From: an uncultured Paracoccaceae bacterium
Lineage (GTDB): Bacteria; Pseudomonadota; Alphaproteobacteria; Rhodobacterales; Rhodobacteraceae
DNA length: 58,604 nt
NCBI GenBank assembly: GCA_937920555.1
Contig: CAKZTM010000058.1
Location: 1-58,604 of the forward strand
Direction: 5' to 3'
This document shows, piece by piece, positions 14,932-25,120 of the stretch (positions within the stretch are counted from its first letter, which is position 1; the number at the start of each line of letters is the position of its first letter). Made by a program: the position numbers and the translations under genes. The notes beneath the pieces were generated by a model. That model made no database searches. It was given only the letters and a program-made list of their open reading frames with translations, and was not told the origin of the DNA.

Positions 14932-15957
14932 TCATTTTCGCATAGGCGACATCATTGCGATACGGATGAATGCACGCTCCATCAATGCCATAGGTGGGTG
15001 ATTGGCAGAGGATCTTAAAGATAAATCGGTGTTCATCAAAACACTAATGGCGTCCTCCAAAGAATGCATACCCCAACCGCGTATTTGTCGCATCATCTTG
15101 TCTCTGCGTGGGCCGAAAACCGGCGGCCGCAAACGCGACATTCCCGTATCGGGTCCACCAGGGTTGGCGGCCGCTTGGTGCAGCTGCTTGAAGTGACGCG
15201 TCGCAAAGATACACAAGGTTGTAGGGTTAACTCCCTGAGCGCTCAGACGGGACAATTGGGGGCCAATGTCTGCGACAACCCCTTCGGCGGCTGCATGGAT
15301 AATATCATCTGTCTCCGCTTCGGTTGAGACTGGGGCGCAGGCCTCGACATCGGTTTGGCAAAGCGGTTGGGTCGCATCGCCAACATAGAGTGAGCATTTC
15401 TCGATCAGTTGACGGAAATCTCCGGGATCCATGGTTCGGGCGTATTCAAACAGAATTGTCTTAGCATCTTGATCTGCGTTGAGCTTTGCGCGAGCAAGCG
15501 CATCTTCAACAGTCGCGCGGGATGGTGGTTCTGCATAAATACCAATGGCCGCGGCATTGGGTGCGGCTTCTGCCAGTTTTCGCAAAGCAGAGCCTTTGCT
15601 CAGATTGCCCGCTTCCGCCACGATGATCGCATCACCGTCCTGCCAGTTGCTCAACGCATCTTTGAAAATTGGCGCCAAATTATCGGTTGCGCCGTCGATC
15701 AAAACCCCCCGAGCGCCGGGAAAGAAACCTATCGCTTTCACGGCGTCTTGAAGTGCGGCGGGCTCGGACCTTAACTCTGCGCCCGTCATCCGCGTCAACC
15801 GCATTTCCTCGTCAGCTGTATCCCCAAGATGGCGCTTGAGAAAATCTTGTCGGATCAAAGAGCTGCGCATTGCGTCGGGCCCAAAGAGCAAAATAAGCGC
15901 TGTACCCGGCTTTGGCGATTTAAGAAAAGAGGAAGCGTCGCGGGATGTGATTTTCAT
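14932..15957 (-). CDS. holA: DNA polymerase III delta subunit HolA
   Basis: HolA is the clamp-loader subunit that opens the beta sliding clamp. The 341-residue product matches the family in length and in the N-terminal region ALILLFGPDAMRSSLIRQDF, followed by a helical C-terminal domain. The start [10 protein letters not shown] overlaps the lptE stop by ATGA (15954-15957). The order leuS-lptE-holA is common in alphaproteobacteria. The gene now ends just beside the IS3 element (20 bp), whose insertion separates it from whatever followed. Confidence 0.9.
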   Translation of the reverse strand: MKITSRDASSFLKSPKPGTALILLFGPDAMRSSLIRQDFLKRHLGDTADEEMRLTRMTGAELRSEPAALQDAVKAIGFFPGARGVLIDGATDNLAPIFKDALSNWQDGDAIIVAEAGNLSKGSALRKLAEAAPNAAAIGIYAEPPSRATVEDALARAKLNADQDAKTILFEYARTMDPGDFRQLIEKCSLYVGDATQPLCQTDVEACAPVSTEAETDDIIHAAAEGVVADIGPQLSRLSAQGVNPTTLCIFATRHFKQLHQAAANPGGPDTGMSRLRPPVFGPRRDKMMRQIRGWGMHSLEDAISVLMNTDLSLRSSANHPPMALMERAFIRIAMMSPMRK

Positions 15958-16448
15958 GCCAACCAACGATCTGCCGAAGCGGTTATGCGGGTGGCAATTT
16001 GTTCCGCCAAAGCATTGGCAAGCCTCTCTCTTGCGTCGCGCTCAGCCACGCTTGTGGCGTAAGCAGATGCAGTTGCAGAATAGGCCGCAAAAGCTCGTAC
16101 ATTACCGGTCAAAACCGTATTACTTGAAGCTAACTGACGAAGTTGGAATTGAGCGGTTCCAGTAAGCGAATACCGCGTAATTTCGTTCTCCTGATTGATC
16201 GCAAGTTCACGGCTGGCGGTTTTGATCTGAACGCTAAGCTGATGGGTCGCGTCGTTGGGAGGTCCAAGACGTCCCGATAAGCGCTCTCGAAGTTTGTATC
16301 CCATAAGGCCATCAATTTGCGCTACATCAATTTGGCCGCGGGCGGCAGACGCAGAAGTACCGCCGCCGTAAAGAGGCGCAAATCCACACGCACCGATGGT
16401 CCAAACACCCATCAACCCGAGAATTTTTCGGCGGCTACACGACAACAT
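15954..16448 (-). CDS. lptE: LPS-assembly lipoprotein LptE
   Basis: LptE plugs the LptD barrel that inserts lipopolysaccharide into the outer membrane. The 164-residue protein has a lipoprotein signal ([23 protein letters not shown]; lipobox IGAC with the acylated Cys at about residue 21) followed by FAPLYGGG, which is typical of alphaproteobacterial LptE. It overlaps the 3' end of leuS by 14 bp and holA by 4 bp, so translation is coupled. Identification rests on the lipobox, length and gene order. Confidence 0.85.
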   Translation of the reverse strand: MLSCSRRKILGLMGVWTIGACGFAPLYGGGTSASAARGQIDVAQIDGLMGYKLRERLSGRLGPPNDATHQLSVQIKTASRELAINQENEITRYSLTGTAQFQLRQLASSNTVLTGNVRAFAAYSATASAYATSVAERDARERLANALAEQIATRITASADRWLA

Positions 16449-18993
16449 TCACAATACGTCCCGGGACAACGATGACTTTTTTAGCAGGTCCACCGTCAAG
16501 AAGTTTAATCACATGCGGATCGGCCAGAGCCAGTTTTTCAACTTCATCCTTGGGCATGTCGGCGGCGACCTGAATTTCGGAGCGGCGCTTGCCGTTGACC
16601 TGAATGGGCAGCGTCACGGTATTTTCCACAAGCAATGTCGGATCGGCTTTTGGCCATGGAGCTTGTGAGGCAAGGCCTTCCCCGCCCAGAGTGGCCCAGA
16701 CCTCTTCGGCCAGATGCGGGGTCATAGGAACCATCAGGATCGCCATGATTTTCATGGCAGCCTGTTTTGTAGAATTGGAAGCTTTCGATTTCGCGATCGT
16801 ATTTGTGAACTCGTAGAGTTTGGCGACGGATTTGTTGAACTGAAAATCCTCTATGCCCGCAGTCACATCTGTAATTGCATGGGCAGTTGCTTTTTGCAGG
16901 GCGAGCGTCTCCTCGGCTGCCCCTGCCAGGGCGACCTCCTCATCGCCATCTCGAACTTCGTCCGTGATGCGCCACACCCGCTGAAGGTGTTTCCAAGCGG
17001 CCTCTGCCCCGGCTGCGGTCCATTCCACGTCACGCTCAGGCGGGCTGTCGGACATAACGAACCACCGGGCGGTGTCCGCACCGTATTGATCGATGATATC
17101 CATTGGGTCGATGACGTTCTTTTTTGATTTCGACATTTTGATCACCGGACCGACCGTAATCACCGTGCCGTCTTTCAGCTTTGCTTCCGTACCGGTTCGG
17201 ATCACATCCTCGGGTGGATAATAGATCGTCCGCGCACCGTCCTTTGTCGAATATGTCTCGTGCGTGACCATCCCTTGGGTGAAGAGCGCGTTAAACGGCT
17301 CCTCGCAGCCTTGCGGTAGATGGCCAGTCTTACGCATGGCACGGGCAAAGAAGCGGGAGTAGAGAAGGTGCAGGATCGCGTGCTCAACCCCGCCAATATA
17401 CTGATCGACGTTCATCCAATAGGACGCTTCATCAATATCAACCGGCGTCTGGGCGTGCGGCGACGTAAATCTGGCGAAATACCAGCTGCTGTCTGCGAAC
17501 GTGTCCATTGTGTCGGTTTCGCGCTTGGCGGGTTTCTCGCACACCGGGCAGGGCACATCACGCCAAGTGGGGTGACGGTCCAACGGATTACCAGGAACGT
17601 CAAACGTAACATCGTCGGGCAACTTAACTGGCAGGTTATCTTTCTTTTCGGGAACCACACCACAATCGTCACAATGAACTACTGGGATCGGACAGCCCCA
17701 ATAGCGCTGACGGGACACGCCCCAATCGCGCAGACGATAATTGGTCACACCTTTACCAACGCCCTGACCTTCGCAATGAGAAACAGCCAAATCGATAGCA
17801 TCATTGCCCGTGGTCTGTGCCATTCCGGCAAATCCGTTTACATAGGCCACCGGATCGGTCTTGTTGGGTATGTAAGCCTCGTCGCCGACATCGGGAGCAT
17901 CCGCACGCTCTTTATAGACATCAATAACTGGCAGATCATATTTACGCGCGAAATCCAGATCGCGTTGATCATGGGCGGGACAACCAAAGATCGCGCCGGT
18001 CCCGTAATCCATCAAAATGAAGTTCGCGATGTAAACGGGCAGCTTCCACTCCGCATCAAAAGGATGGGTGACGGTCAGGCCGGTATCGTACCCGATCTTT
18101 TCCGCGGTCTCCATTTCAGCCGCAGATGTGCCCATTTTCCGGCATTTGGCATTGAACGCAGCGACCTCTGGATTGCCTTCAAGCGACTTGGCCAGTGGGT
18201 GATCTGGTGAGATCGCCGCAAACGAGGCCCCCATAAGAGTGTCGGGTCTGGTGGTGTAAACTTCCAGCTTCTCGAACCCGTCCGCGCCATTCAGATCAAA
18301 CTCAAATTGAAGTCCACGAGACTTGCCAATCCAGTTGGCCTGCATGATCCGCACTTTCTCGGGCCAGTTCTTGAGGTCGCCCAAGGCATCCAACAGCTCT
18401 TCTGAGTATTCGGAGATTTTGAAGAACCACTGGGTCAACTCTTTCCGCTCGACCTCGGCACCGGACCGCCAGCCCTTGCCGTCGATCACCTGCTCGTTGG
18501 CCAAAACGGTCATGTCAACTGGATCCCAGTTGACTACGGCGTTTTTGCGGTAGACCAAATCTTTCTCCATCATGTCTATGAACATGGCCTGCTGGTGACC
18601 GTAATAGTCCGGATCGCATGTCGCAAATTCACGACTCCAGTCCAGAGAGAAACCAAGTGGCTTCATCTGATCTTTCATGTCGGCGATATTTTGGTAGGTC
18701 CATGTGCCCGGATGTACACCCTTTTCCATGGCAGCATTCTCGGCGGGCATGCCAAACGCGTCCCACCCCATCGGATGAAGCACATTATACCCGCATGCCG
18801 ACTTATAGCGAGCGACCACGTCGCCCATTGTGTAGTTACGAACATGCCCGATATGAATGCGTCCAGAAGGGTAGGGAAACATCTCCAAGACGTAATACTT
18901 CTCCCGGTCGTCACGTACAGCTTCAAAGATGCCATTGTCTGCCCAAACCTTTTGCCATTTGGGTTCCGCAATCCGCGCGTTGTAACGGGACAT
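16435..18993 (-). CDS. leuS: Leucyl-tRNA synthetase
   Basis: A class Ia aminoacyl-tRNA synthetase of 852 residues. The HIGH motif is at residues 47-50 ([11 protein letters not shown]), the editing (CP1) domain lies in the middle, and KMSKSKKN is near residue 620. Nearly every region is readable and of normal length. It follows the DUF3576 gene by 56 bp and overlaps lptE, forming the operon DUF3576-leuS-lptE-holA. Confidence 0.98.
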   Translation of the reverse strand: MSRYNARIAEPKWQKVWADNGIFEAVRDDREKYYVLEMFPYPSGRIHIGHVRNYTMGDVVARYKSACGYNVLHPMGWDAFGMPAENAAMEKGVHPGTWTYQNIADMKDQMKPLGFSLDWSREFATCDPDYYGHQQAMFIDMMEKDLVYRKNAVVNWDPVDMTVLANEQVIDGKGWRSGAEVERKELTQWFFKISEYSEELLDALGDLKNWPEKVRIMQANWIGKSRGLQFEFDLNGADGFEKLEVYTTRPDTLMGASFAAISPDHPLAKSLEGNPEVAAFNAKCRKMGTSAAEMETAEKIGYDTGLTVTHPFDAEWKLPVYIANFILMDYGTGAIFGCPAHDQRDLDFARKYDLPVIDVYKERADAPDVGDEAYIPNKTDPVAYVNGFAGMAQTTGNDAIDLAVSHCEGQGVGKGVTNYRLRDWGVSRQRYWGCPIPVVHCDDCGVVPEKKDNLPVKLPDDVTFDVPGNPLDRHPTWRDVPCPVCEKPAKRETDTMDTFADSSWYFARFTSPHAQTPVDIDEASYWMNVDQYIGGVEHAILHLLYSRFFARAMRKTGHLPQGCEEPFNALFTQGMVTHETYSTKDGARTIYYPPEDVIRTGTEAKLKDGTVITVGPVIKMSKSKKNVIDPMDIIDQYGADTARWFVMSDSPPERDVEWTAAGAEAAWKHLQRVWRITDEVRDGDEEVALAGAAEETLALQKATAHAITDVTAGIEDFQFNKSVAKLYEFTNTIAKSKASNSTKQAAMKIMAILMVPMTPHLAEEVWATLGGEGLASQAPWPKADPTLLVENTVTLPIQVNGKRRSEIQVAADMPKDEVEKLALADPHVIKLLDGGPAKKVIVVPGRIVNVVV

Positions 18994-19049
18994 TATTTAC
19001 ACCTTAATTGTATGCCGATGTAGCTCGGCTTAGAAAAATGAATGAAGGC

Positions 19050-19433
19050 TTAGCCCTGAACGTCGCGTATCCTAAGCTGTCGGGCACGTGACAAAATGGC
19101 ATTCTCAACTTCGAGTGATGTGGCCGAAGCCGCGGGAATCTCACGATTACCGGCTCTGCGAAATACCGCGACTTTTAGCGAGGTCGCATCAAGCGCTGCG
19201 CCTGCCACGTATATGGTCGCGCGATATTGTTGGGATGATCCGGGCGCCGCCCCCCAACCTGTAACCAAAACCCCGGAGAACGGATCAGCCTGTTCAAGCG
19301 GAAGAAATGATAGCGTTTCCAAGGATGCGTTCCAAAGATATTTATTGGCCGCACGGCTGGTTTCACCGACATCGGTCGTACCGCAAGCGATTAAGGCCGA
19401 ACACAGAACACTAAGTAGAAGACGTCGAATCAT
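19050..19433 (-). CDS. DUF3576 family lipoprotein
   Basis: A 127-residue predicted lipoprotein. The signal MIRRLLLSVLCSALIACGTT has the lipobox LIAC with Cys at about 17. The mature part (NKYLWNASLETLSFLPLEQ, DPFSGVLVTGWG) matches the DUF3576 family, which is conserved in alphaproteobacteria next to leuS. The function is unknown; an envelope role is likely given the lipid anchor and the neighbouring lptE. Confidence 0.85.
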   Translation of the reverse strand: MIRRLLLSVLCSALIACGTTDVGETSRAANKYLWNASLETLSFLPLEQADPFSGVLVTGWGAAPGSSQQYRATIYVAGAALDATSLKVAVFRRAGNREIPAASATSLEVENAILSRARQLRIRDVQG

Positions 19434-19852
19434 AATCTGCCCCAGTTACAGCCGCCGCGCGGCGCGGTTTCAGACCTAAAGGTGTATCGGCAGACAAAAA
19501 GCAGAACAAGAGGATTTGCCAATTTGTTACGTGACATTTTCGCAGCTCAATAGTGACAAATATACACAATTTGTAAGTAGCGGCAAACCAAATGGAATAA
19601 TGAGACCGATGCAGTTTTTGATTGAACCCCTGCCAATTCATGAAGCCTTTGAGGTGGATATAAGAGAAAAGCCCATATTTCGGAGGAGCACGAAGACCAC
19701 TGTGTCGTTGGTGCATCACAGATTGCAGCTTTTGCCACGGTGAAAATGTGGGGCTTGTAATTCTGAGCGTCTCGGACGATTAAGAAGTCCTCTTGTCCCG
19801 GCTAATCGGGCATAGGGTGCACCTTAAGAAACTCCAATCACGAGGGAAAACG
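19434..19852. other. Intergenic region with probable porin promoter
   Basis: No gene is supported. Toward the porin there is TTGTAA (19755-19760) and GATTAA (19778-19783) with a 17-bp spacer, about 70 bp before the ATG, which is a plausible sigma-70 promoter. CCCGGCTAATCGGG (about 19797-19810) is a small hairpin in the leader. The region 19480-19740 is AT-rich and shows no other structure I can name. Confidence 0.4.
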
Positions 19853-20878
19853 ATGAAAAACGTTCTCTTTACAACTACAGCACTAGCTGCTCTCGCCGTC
19901 GGCGGATCAGCATTCGCAGCTGGACACAGCTCCGGAAACTTCGGCATCGCCGGTTCTACTGACGTCGGTTACAACGACGACGTTGAAGGCGGTATCTTCC
20001 AGCAGACTAACATCGACATCAAAGCTTCTAAAGAAACTGGTGCCGGTTACACTATTTCTGGTCACGCGCGTCTCAACCTTGACTGGGACGAAGCCACTGG
20101 TGAGTCAACAAGCGTTGAGTTCAAGAACATCGCTGTTGCAACTCCAGTAGGTACACTTGAGTTTGTTGACGATGGCGACGGTAACGGCGCTTCTGATACT
20201 TGGTATGCCGACCGCGATGGTATGGCAGTTGACGTCCAGAACCCTGATGGTCTGTCCCAGCTCAAATGGGAAGGCACTGTTGGCGCGTTTGGTTATGCAG
20301 TCGATGCATATGACCTCAACAATGGCGTAGATGACGACTTCTCAGTCGGTCTGGGCGGCGACTTCGGTCCTGCTGCTGTTGGCTTCGGTTATGACAACAA
20401 CTCTTCGGCGGGTGGAAATTCTGCCTTTGCTGTAAGCGCTGACTTTGACGCCGGCATTGCCGACGTTGGCGTGTCTTACGCCGACAACAACGGTAACACA
20501 TCAATTGGTCTTGTTGCTTCTGCTGAAGTATACACAGGCCTTACACTTGGTGCTTACTACGCCGTGAATGATCCAGCTGATGACGCTTATGGCGTAACAG
20601 TTGACTACACGACTGGCGGCTTCACTCTGGCGATCGACTACAACACCGGCGAAGGTGCAATTGTTGATGAGCTTGAGATCGATGCTTCTTACGACCTCGG
20701 CAACGGCGTCGTACTTTACGCTGGTCACTCTGACGCCGCTGGCGAAGGATACTACGTAGGCGCACAGATCGAAATTGCTGACGGTATCTCGGCAACTGTT
20801 GCGTATTCCGAAGCCGACGAGATCGGTGGACCAGAGTTCAAAGACGGTACATCTGCTTACCTGTCGCTCACATACTAA
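19853..20878 (+). CDS. Outer-membrane porin (Rhodobacter type)
   Basis: A 341-residue porin precursor. The signal peptide MKNVLFTTTALAALAVGGSA FAA is cleaved at about residue 22; the mature protein is rich in Gly, Asp, Ala and alternating hydrophobic residues and ends in aromatic Tyr (YLSLTY), the usual beta-barrel assembly signal. The net charge is strongly acidic. The start follows GAGGGAAAACG; an upstream TTG-like start is not needed. Codon bias resembles that of smoE, suggesting high expression. A terminator follows at 20904. Confidence 0.92.
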   Translation: MKNVLFTTTALAALAVGGSAFAAGHSSGNFGIAGSTDVGYNDDVEGGIFQQTNIDIKASKETGAGYTISGHARLNLDWDEATGESTSVEFKNIAVATPVGTLEFVDDGDGNGASDTWYADRDGMAVDVQNPDGLSQLKWEGTVGAFGYAVDAYDLNNGVDDDFSVGLGGDFGPAAVGFGYDNNSSAGGNSAFAVSADFDAGIADVGVSYADNNGNTSIGLVASAEVYTGLTLGAYYAVNDPADDAYGVTVDYTTGGFTLAIDYNTGEGAIVDELEIDASYDLGNGVVLYAGHSDAAGEGYYVGAQIEIADGISATVAYSEADEIGGPEFKDGTSAYLSLTY

Positions 20879-20903
20879 TCTGAGCTTCATAAAGATATTG
20901 AGG

Positions 20904-20934
20904 GAGCGGGCCTACAGGCTCGCTCTTTTCTTTT
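20904..20934 (+). terminator. Rho-independent terminator after the porin gene
   Basis: GAGCGGGCC (20904-20912) pairs with GGCTCGCTC (20917-20925) apart from one wobble or mismatch, the loop is TACA, and TTTTCTTTT follows. Confidence 0.85.
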
Positions 20935-20961
20935 GGGGTCTGATTTTGTAAGCCCTTCCCC

Positions 20962-21624
20962 ATGTCATTGTCCCAGATCCAATCCCAAATTTCGAAAGCC
21001 GCTCAGACGGCTGATCGCGCATCTGCCAACATAAACCTTTTGGCTGTATCCAAAGTTCAACCTCTAGATCGTGTGGTTTCCGTTCTCAATCAAGGTCACC
21101 GGCTTTTTGGCGAAAACAGGGTGCAAGAGGCGCAAGAGCGTTGGACCGACTTGTTCCCCCAATACGATGGCATTTCCGTCCATTTGATAGGACCGTTACA
21201 AACCAACAAAATCAAACTAGCTTTGGACCTATTTGATGCTATCCATTCTATTGACCGTCCAAAACTTGCGGCGAAACTTGCTAGCGAGATTCAGACTCGC
21301 GGCACTTCACCGGAGCTATTCATTCAGATCAATACTGGGGAAGAGCCGCAGAAGGCCGGCTGTCTGCCAGGCGATGCGGATGCCTTCATCGCCGATTGCC
21401 GGGCTATGGATTTGCAGATTTCTGGATTAATGGTCATTCCGCCGATTGACCAGGAGCCGTCCTTACATTTCGCATTATTGCGCAAGATTGCAGAGCGTAA
21501 CGGCCTATCGGGTTTATCGATGGGTATGAGTGCTGATTTTGAGCGCGCGATTGCTCTAGGCGCAACCCACATTCGCGTAGGATCGGCGATTTTTGGGCAA
21601 CGCATTCCTGCAACTGGGGTCTAG
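20962..21624 (+). CDS. yggS: PLP homeostasis protein, YggS/PLPBP family
   Basis: A small PLP-binding protein (220 residues) involved in pyridoxal-phosphate homeostasis; it has the alanine-racemase-like N-terminal barrel but no known enzymatic activity. The PLP lysine is in LLAVSKVQP (about K31), FGENRVQEA and HLIGPLQTNK follow, and LSMGMSADFERAI plus RVGSAIFG complete the signature. It lies 83 bp after the porin and beyond its terminator, so it is a separate unit. Confidence 0.93.
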   Translation: MSLSQIQSQISKAAQTADRASANINLLAVSKVQPLDRVVSVLNQGHRLFGENRVQEAQERWTDLFPQYDGISVHLIGPLQTNKIKLALDLFDAIHSIDRPKLAAKLASEIQTRGTSPELFIQINTGEEPQKAGCLPGDADAFIADCRAMDLQISGLMVIPPIDQEPSLHFALLRKIAERNGLSGLSMGMSADFERAIALGATHIRVGSAIFGQRIPATGV

Positions 21625-21731
21625 TTAATACGTTCGAGCCTCGTTATCGGCCGAGCGACTACCTTCCTTATTCTACTGTTAACCTTCCCACGCCAAGGCA
21701 GCAAACCAAGTATTTTTGGAAAATTCAGCAA

Positions 21732-22226
21732 CTATGGGCGTAATATAACTCGGCTTTTTGAATTCCAGTCGGCCAAAATAGTAGCAAGATGCTTGCGATC
21801 AAAGCCGATACAGCCTTCCGTCGGATGCCGAGGTTTACGCCAAACATGAAGAAAAATGGCGCTTCCAACACCCGGTGTAATGGGGCTTCGATTGAAATCG
21901 ACATCCGCAACAATATCATACATCGGGTCAGGGCGACGCATTCGTTCGAAACTATATCTGCCAATGGGCTTAGGTTTAGGAGTGTTATATTGCGGATCGG
22001 CTGGATCGTCCGACCAGATCATTTGTAACCTTATCGGGGTTGCTTGGCCGCGTATACGGTCAGTGCGTATGTAGGTCCGCAAGATTTTGAAGGTCCCCAC
22101 AGGTGTTATGCCATCGCCTTCGCGTGTCTTCACACCGATTCCGCACCGTCCCACCGAACATGGGAACGAGCGGCCCATGAACCGCGCGCCCCAACGGGTA
22201 ACGACAAGGTCAGAAAAGGTGGCCAC
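21732..22226 (-). CDS. L,D-transpeptidase (YkuD domain) family protein
   Basis: A compact 164-residue YkuD-like protein. The catalytic block is HVWRKPRHPTEGCIGF (about residues 126-141) with the His and the nucleophilic Cys of the family. The region GDGITPVGTFKI near residue 40 is also typical. No signal peptide is evident, which is unusual for an enzyme acting on peptidoglycan; an unrecognised export route or a longer start is possible. It overlaps the 3' end of ribA by 17 bp, so the two are cotranscribed. Confidence 0.85.
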   Translation of the reverse strand: MATFSDLVVTRWGARFMGRSFPCSVGRCGIGVKTREGDGITPVGTFKILRTYIRTDRIRGQATPIRLQMIWSDDPADPQYNTPKPKPIGRYSFERMRRPDPMYDIVADVDFNRSPITPGVGSAIFLHVWRKPRHPTEGCIGFDRKHLATILADWNSKSRVILRP

Positions 22227-23280
22227 TTTTGGCGGCCTTTGTTTTTAGGTAGGCACTGTTCTCTGCGGTTTGACCAACCAAATGGGGGACCCGTTCCGCC
22301 ACGCTCAGCCCCGCTTCCTCCATTCGTGCGACTTTGGCAGGATTGTTGGTCATCAATCGGACAGCATCAAAACCCATCTTTTGTAAAATGCGGGCGCCAA
22401 TCTGAAAGTCCCTTTCGTCATCCTCAAAGCCTAACCTATGATTTGCTTCAACAGTATCAAATCCCTGATCTTGCAAGGCATATGCTCGAAGCTTGTTTGC
22501 CAAACCAATGCCGCGGCCTTCCTGATTAAGATATAAGAGCACGCCGGACCCCTCTTGAGCGATGTTTTTCAGCGCCGCGTCCAGCTGAGCACCACAATCG
22601 CACTTTCGCGAACCCAAGATATCGCCAGTAAAGCAGGCTGAGTGGAGCCGCGACAAAACAGGCCCATCACGGGCGGGTTCACCGATTTCAACAGCGTAAT
22701 GCTCCGCAAAACCGGAATCGTGGCTAAAAACATGCACACGCGTATTATTGGCGACTGCTAGTGGCACCCTGGCGGCGGCAACTTGCGTCAAAAGTTGTTG
22801 TCCCAAGGACAAATCGCTTAGATCAAGCCGAACGAGGTCCGGGTAGGATGAAGCCGGTCCAATGGGAACGATCACTGCGGTCGGCAACAAATGAGCTTGC
22901 TTGCATAAGGCAATGGCCGCTCGCTCCACAGTGACATCTCCACCGCGCAGAGGGGAAAACGGTCCCTTCATGGGATGCGTGAGATCCAAGGAAGGATCAG
23001 CCATTCCCCTCAACCATCCAATATCCGCATCGCTGGGCATCCGTAGTCGCGCTAAATCGTCGTCATAAACCATCGCGCGCACGACCGTGGCCCGACGTGA
23101 GGTAATGACAATATGCGCAGGCCCAATCGCGCGCAATTCGCTCAATCGCGCGGCGCTCAGGGTCTCTGCAGCGGCAATCAACATCGCCTTTGTACCATGT
23201 TCAAGGAGAATGGGTAGTCCCATACGGAGCTCTGAAAGCGCGCGCGCGGTCCGTTCCCAACTGTCAGGCGTGAGCGACAA
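22210..23280 (-). CDS. ribA: GTP cyclohydrolase II (riboflavin synthesis)
   Basis: RibA opens GTP to start riboflavin synthesis. The 356-residue protein has the catalytic domain in its C-terminal half: zinc cysteines in CFTGDILGSRKCDCG (about 220-234), YLNQEGRGIGLANKLRAYALQ, and the final MTNNPAKVARM block. The N-terminal ~150 residues form an extra domain with only remote similarity to DHBP synthase, and key RibB residues are not evident. It is therefore probably monofunctional in activity. It precedes the L,D-transpeptidase gene. Confidence 0.92.
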   Translation of the reverse strand: MSLTPDSWERTARALSELRMGLPILLEHGTKAMLIAAAETLSAARLSELRAIGPAHIVITSRRATVVRAMVYDDDLARLRMPSDADIGWLRGMADPSLDLTHPMKGPFSPLRGGDVTVERAAIALCKQAHLLPTAVIVPIGPASSYPDLVRLDLSDLSLGQQLLTQVAAARVPLAVANNTRVHVFSHDSGFAEHYAVEIGEPARDGPVLSRLHSACFTGDILGSRKCDCGAQLDAALKNIAQEGSGVLLYLNQEGRGIGLANKLRAYALQDQGFDTVEANHRLGFEDDERDFQIGARILQKMGFDAVRLMTNNPAKVARMEEAGLSVAERVPHLVGQTAENSAYLKTKAAKSGHLF

Positions 23281-23454
23281 AGGCCATCCCTTTCGAAATA
23301 ATCGGTTTCATATTGTTACGACCCTATAGTCCGAACCCGCCAAACTTGAAACAATCGCGGCAAATCCTGCACTAACGCGTGAGTTCACAAATCTGCGACT
23401 TGCCTGAAGCCTATCAAACACGACATCAGATAGGAACAAACAACGGGGTATCCC

Positions 23455-24141
23455 ATGAGTAACTTGAAGAAAATTTTGATGGTCGACGATGATCTGGACT
23501 TGCGTGAAGCACTCGCGGACCAATTGGTTCTGACCGAGGAGTTTGATGTATTTGAAGCAACTACCGGCGCCGAGGGCCTGATCAAAGCCAAAGAGAGCAC
23601 CTACGACTTGGTAATCCTCGATGTTGGACTTGAAGATATGGATGGCCGCGAGCTGTGCCGGTTGATGCGCAAACAAGGCGTCAAGTGTCCTGTTCTGATG
23701 CTCACAGGCCATACAACTGATGCTGACACCATTTTGGGTCTGGATGCGGGTGCGAACGACTACGTAGCAAAGCCATTTAAATTTCCTGTCCTTCTTGCAC
23801 GCATCCGCGCGCAGCTCCGCCAGCATGAGCAGTCCGAGGACGCGGTTTTCAATATTGGACCTTATACGTTCAAACCTGCTCAAAAAATGCTGATTGATGA
23901 GCAAGAGAAGAAGGTCCGTCTCACAGAGAAAGAAACAAATATTCTCAAATTCCTATACCGCGCCAACGATGGTGTAGTGCCCCGCGATATGCTCCTCCAC
24001 GAGGTTTGGGGATACAATGCTGGAGTGACCACCCACACATTGGAAACGCATATTTACCGACTGCGCCAGAAGATCGAGCCCGATCCGTCGAATGCACGTC
24101 TGTTGGTGACAGAAAGTGGTGGCTACCGGTTGGTGGCATAG
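23455..24141 (+). CDS. cenR: OmpR-family response regulator, CenR-like
   Basis: A 228-residue two-component regulator. The receiver domain (about 1-120) has the acidic pocket VDDD at 10-13, phospho-acceptor D56 in VILDVG, and K106 in YVAKPF. The C-terminal winged helix (about 130-228) ends TESGGYRLVA. The sequence agrees closely with what I remember of the alphaproteobacterial CenR, an essential envelope and cell-division regulator in relatives. No histidine kinase gene is adjacent. A terminator follows at 24172. Confidence 0.85.
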   Translation: MSNLKKILMVDDDLDLREALADQLVLTEEFDVFEATTGAEGLIKAKESTYDLVILDVGLEDMDGRELCRLMRKQGVKCPVLMLTGHTTDADTILGLDAGANDYVAKPFKFPVLLARIRAQLRQHEQSEDAVFNIGPYTFKPAQKMLIDEQEKKVRLTEKETNILKFLYRANDGVVPRDMLLHEVWGYNAGVTTHTLETHIYRLRQKIEPDPSNARLLVTESGGYRLVA

Positions 24142-24171
24142 CCAAATACGACGATCTTCCCTGTTGAACTG

Positions 24172-24200
24172 CCCGGTGCACTTTGCGCCGGGTTTTTTTT
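24172..24200 (+). terminator. Rho-independent terminator after cenR
   Basis: CCCGGTGC (24172-24179) pairs with GCGCCGGG (24185-24192) through one G-U, and eight T residues follow. Confidence 0.9.
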
Positions 24201-24254
24201 AACTTGAAGCCAGTTACGCCCCGCGCGAAAGTCCTAGAGCATAGGGGGAGCAAG

Positions 24255-25043
24255 ATGGCGTTTACGATTTGCACTTGGAATATCAATTCGGTTCGTCTGC
24301 GTGAGCCAATTGTTTTGGATCTGCTAAAAAATGAAGCGCCAGATGTGCTCTGTCTGCAGGAGGCAAAATCGCCGGTGGAGTTGATCCCCCGCGATAACTT
24401 CACAGCATTAGGCTACCGCCACATGGTGGCCCGTGGACAAAAGGGCTACAATGGCGTCGTGATCCTTTCTCGACTACCGTTAGAAGACATTGGACACCGC
24501 GATTTTTGCGCAAAGGGCGATGCGCGTCATGTAGCGGCGCGGCTAGAGAACGGCGTCACTATTCACAACTATTACATTCCCGCTGGTGGCGATGAAGCTG
24601 ACCGCGAAAAGAATGAGAAATTCGGCCACAAACTTGATTTTTTGACCGAGATGAAGGCCTGGTTCAAAGCTGAGCCGCCAAAGAAGAGCATTCTGGTGGG
24701 CGACCTTAACATAGCGCCTCGGGAGGATGATGTTTGGAGCCACAAACAGCTTTTAAAGGTGGTTTCCCATACACCCATTGAAGTCGAACATTTGACTGCG
24801 GCCCAGGAGGCTGGGAATTGGGTTGATGTGACGCGAAAAGATATTCCCGAAGGTTTGCTCTATTCGTGGTGGTCGTACCGAGCCAAGGACTGGAACGCGG
24901 CCGACAAAGGCCGCAGGCTTGATCATGTTTGGGCGACGGCAGATATTGCCCAAGCGTCCCATTCAAGCCGAATTTTGCGCGACGTTAGAGGATGGGAAAA
25001 ACCATCGGACCATGCGCCAGTCTTCGCAACATTCGATTTGTAA
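24255..25043 (+). CDS. xthA: Exodeoxyribonuclease III (AP endonuclease)
   Basis: A 262-residue DNA repair enzyme of the exonuclease III/APE1 family. Family blocks are seen in order: CTWNINSVRLR, LCLQEAKSP (metal-binding Glu), YNGVVILSR, VGDLNIAPREDDVW, RLDHVWAT and the final SDHAPVFA (catalytic His). The start MAFTICTWN is preceded by GGGGGAG; an earlier in-frame start would lie in the cenR terminator and is rejected. It converges with lolA across a 77-bp gap. Confidence 0.93.
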   Translation: MAFTICTWNINSVRLREPIVLDLLKNEAPDVLCLQEAKSPVELIPRDNFTALGYRHMVARGQKGYNGVVILSRLPLEDIGHRDFCAKGDARHVAARLENGVTIHNYYIPAGGDEADREKNEKFGHKLDFLTEMKAWFKAEPPKKSILVGDLNIAPREDDVWSHKQLLKVVSHTPIEVEHLTAAQEAGNWVDVTRKDIPEGLLYSWWSYRAKDWNAADKGRRLDHVWATADIAQASHSSRILRDVRGWEKPSDHAPVFATFDL

Positions 25044-25120
25044 ATCACCAAAAGGGCAGAACAAATTGATTGCAAAGCATCTCGACTGGGCTGTTATAGT
25101 TCAGAAGATTGGCTGAAGCT

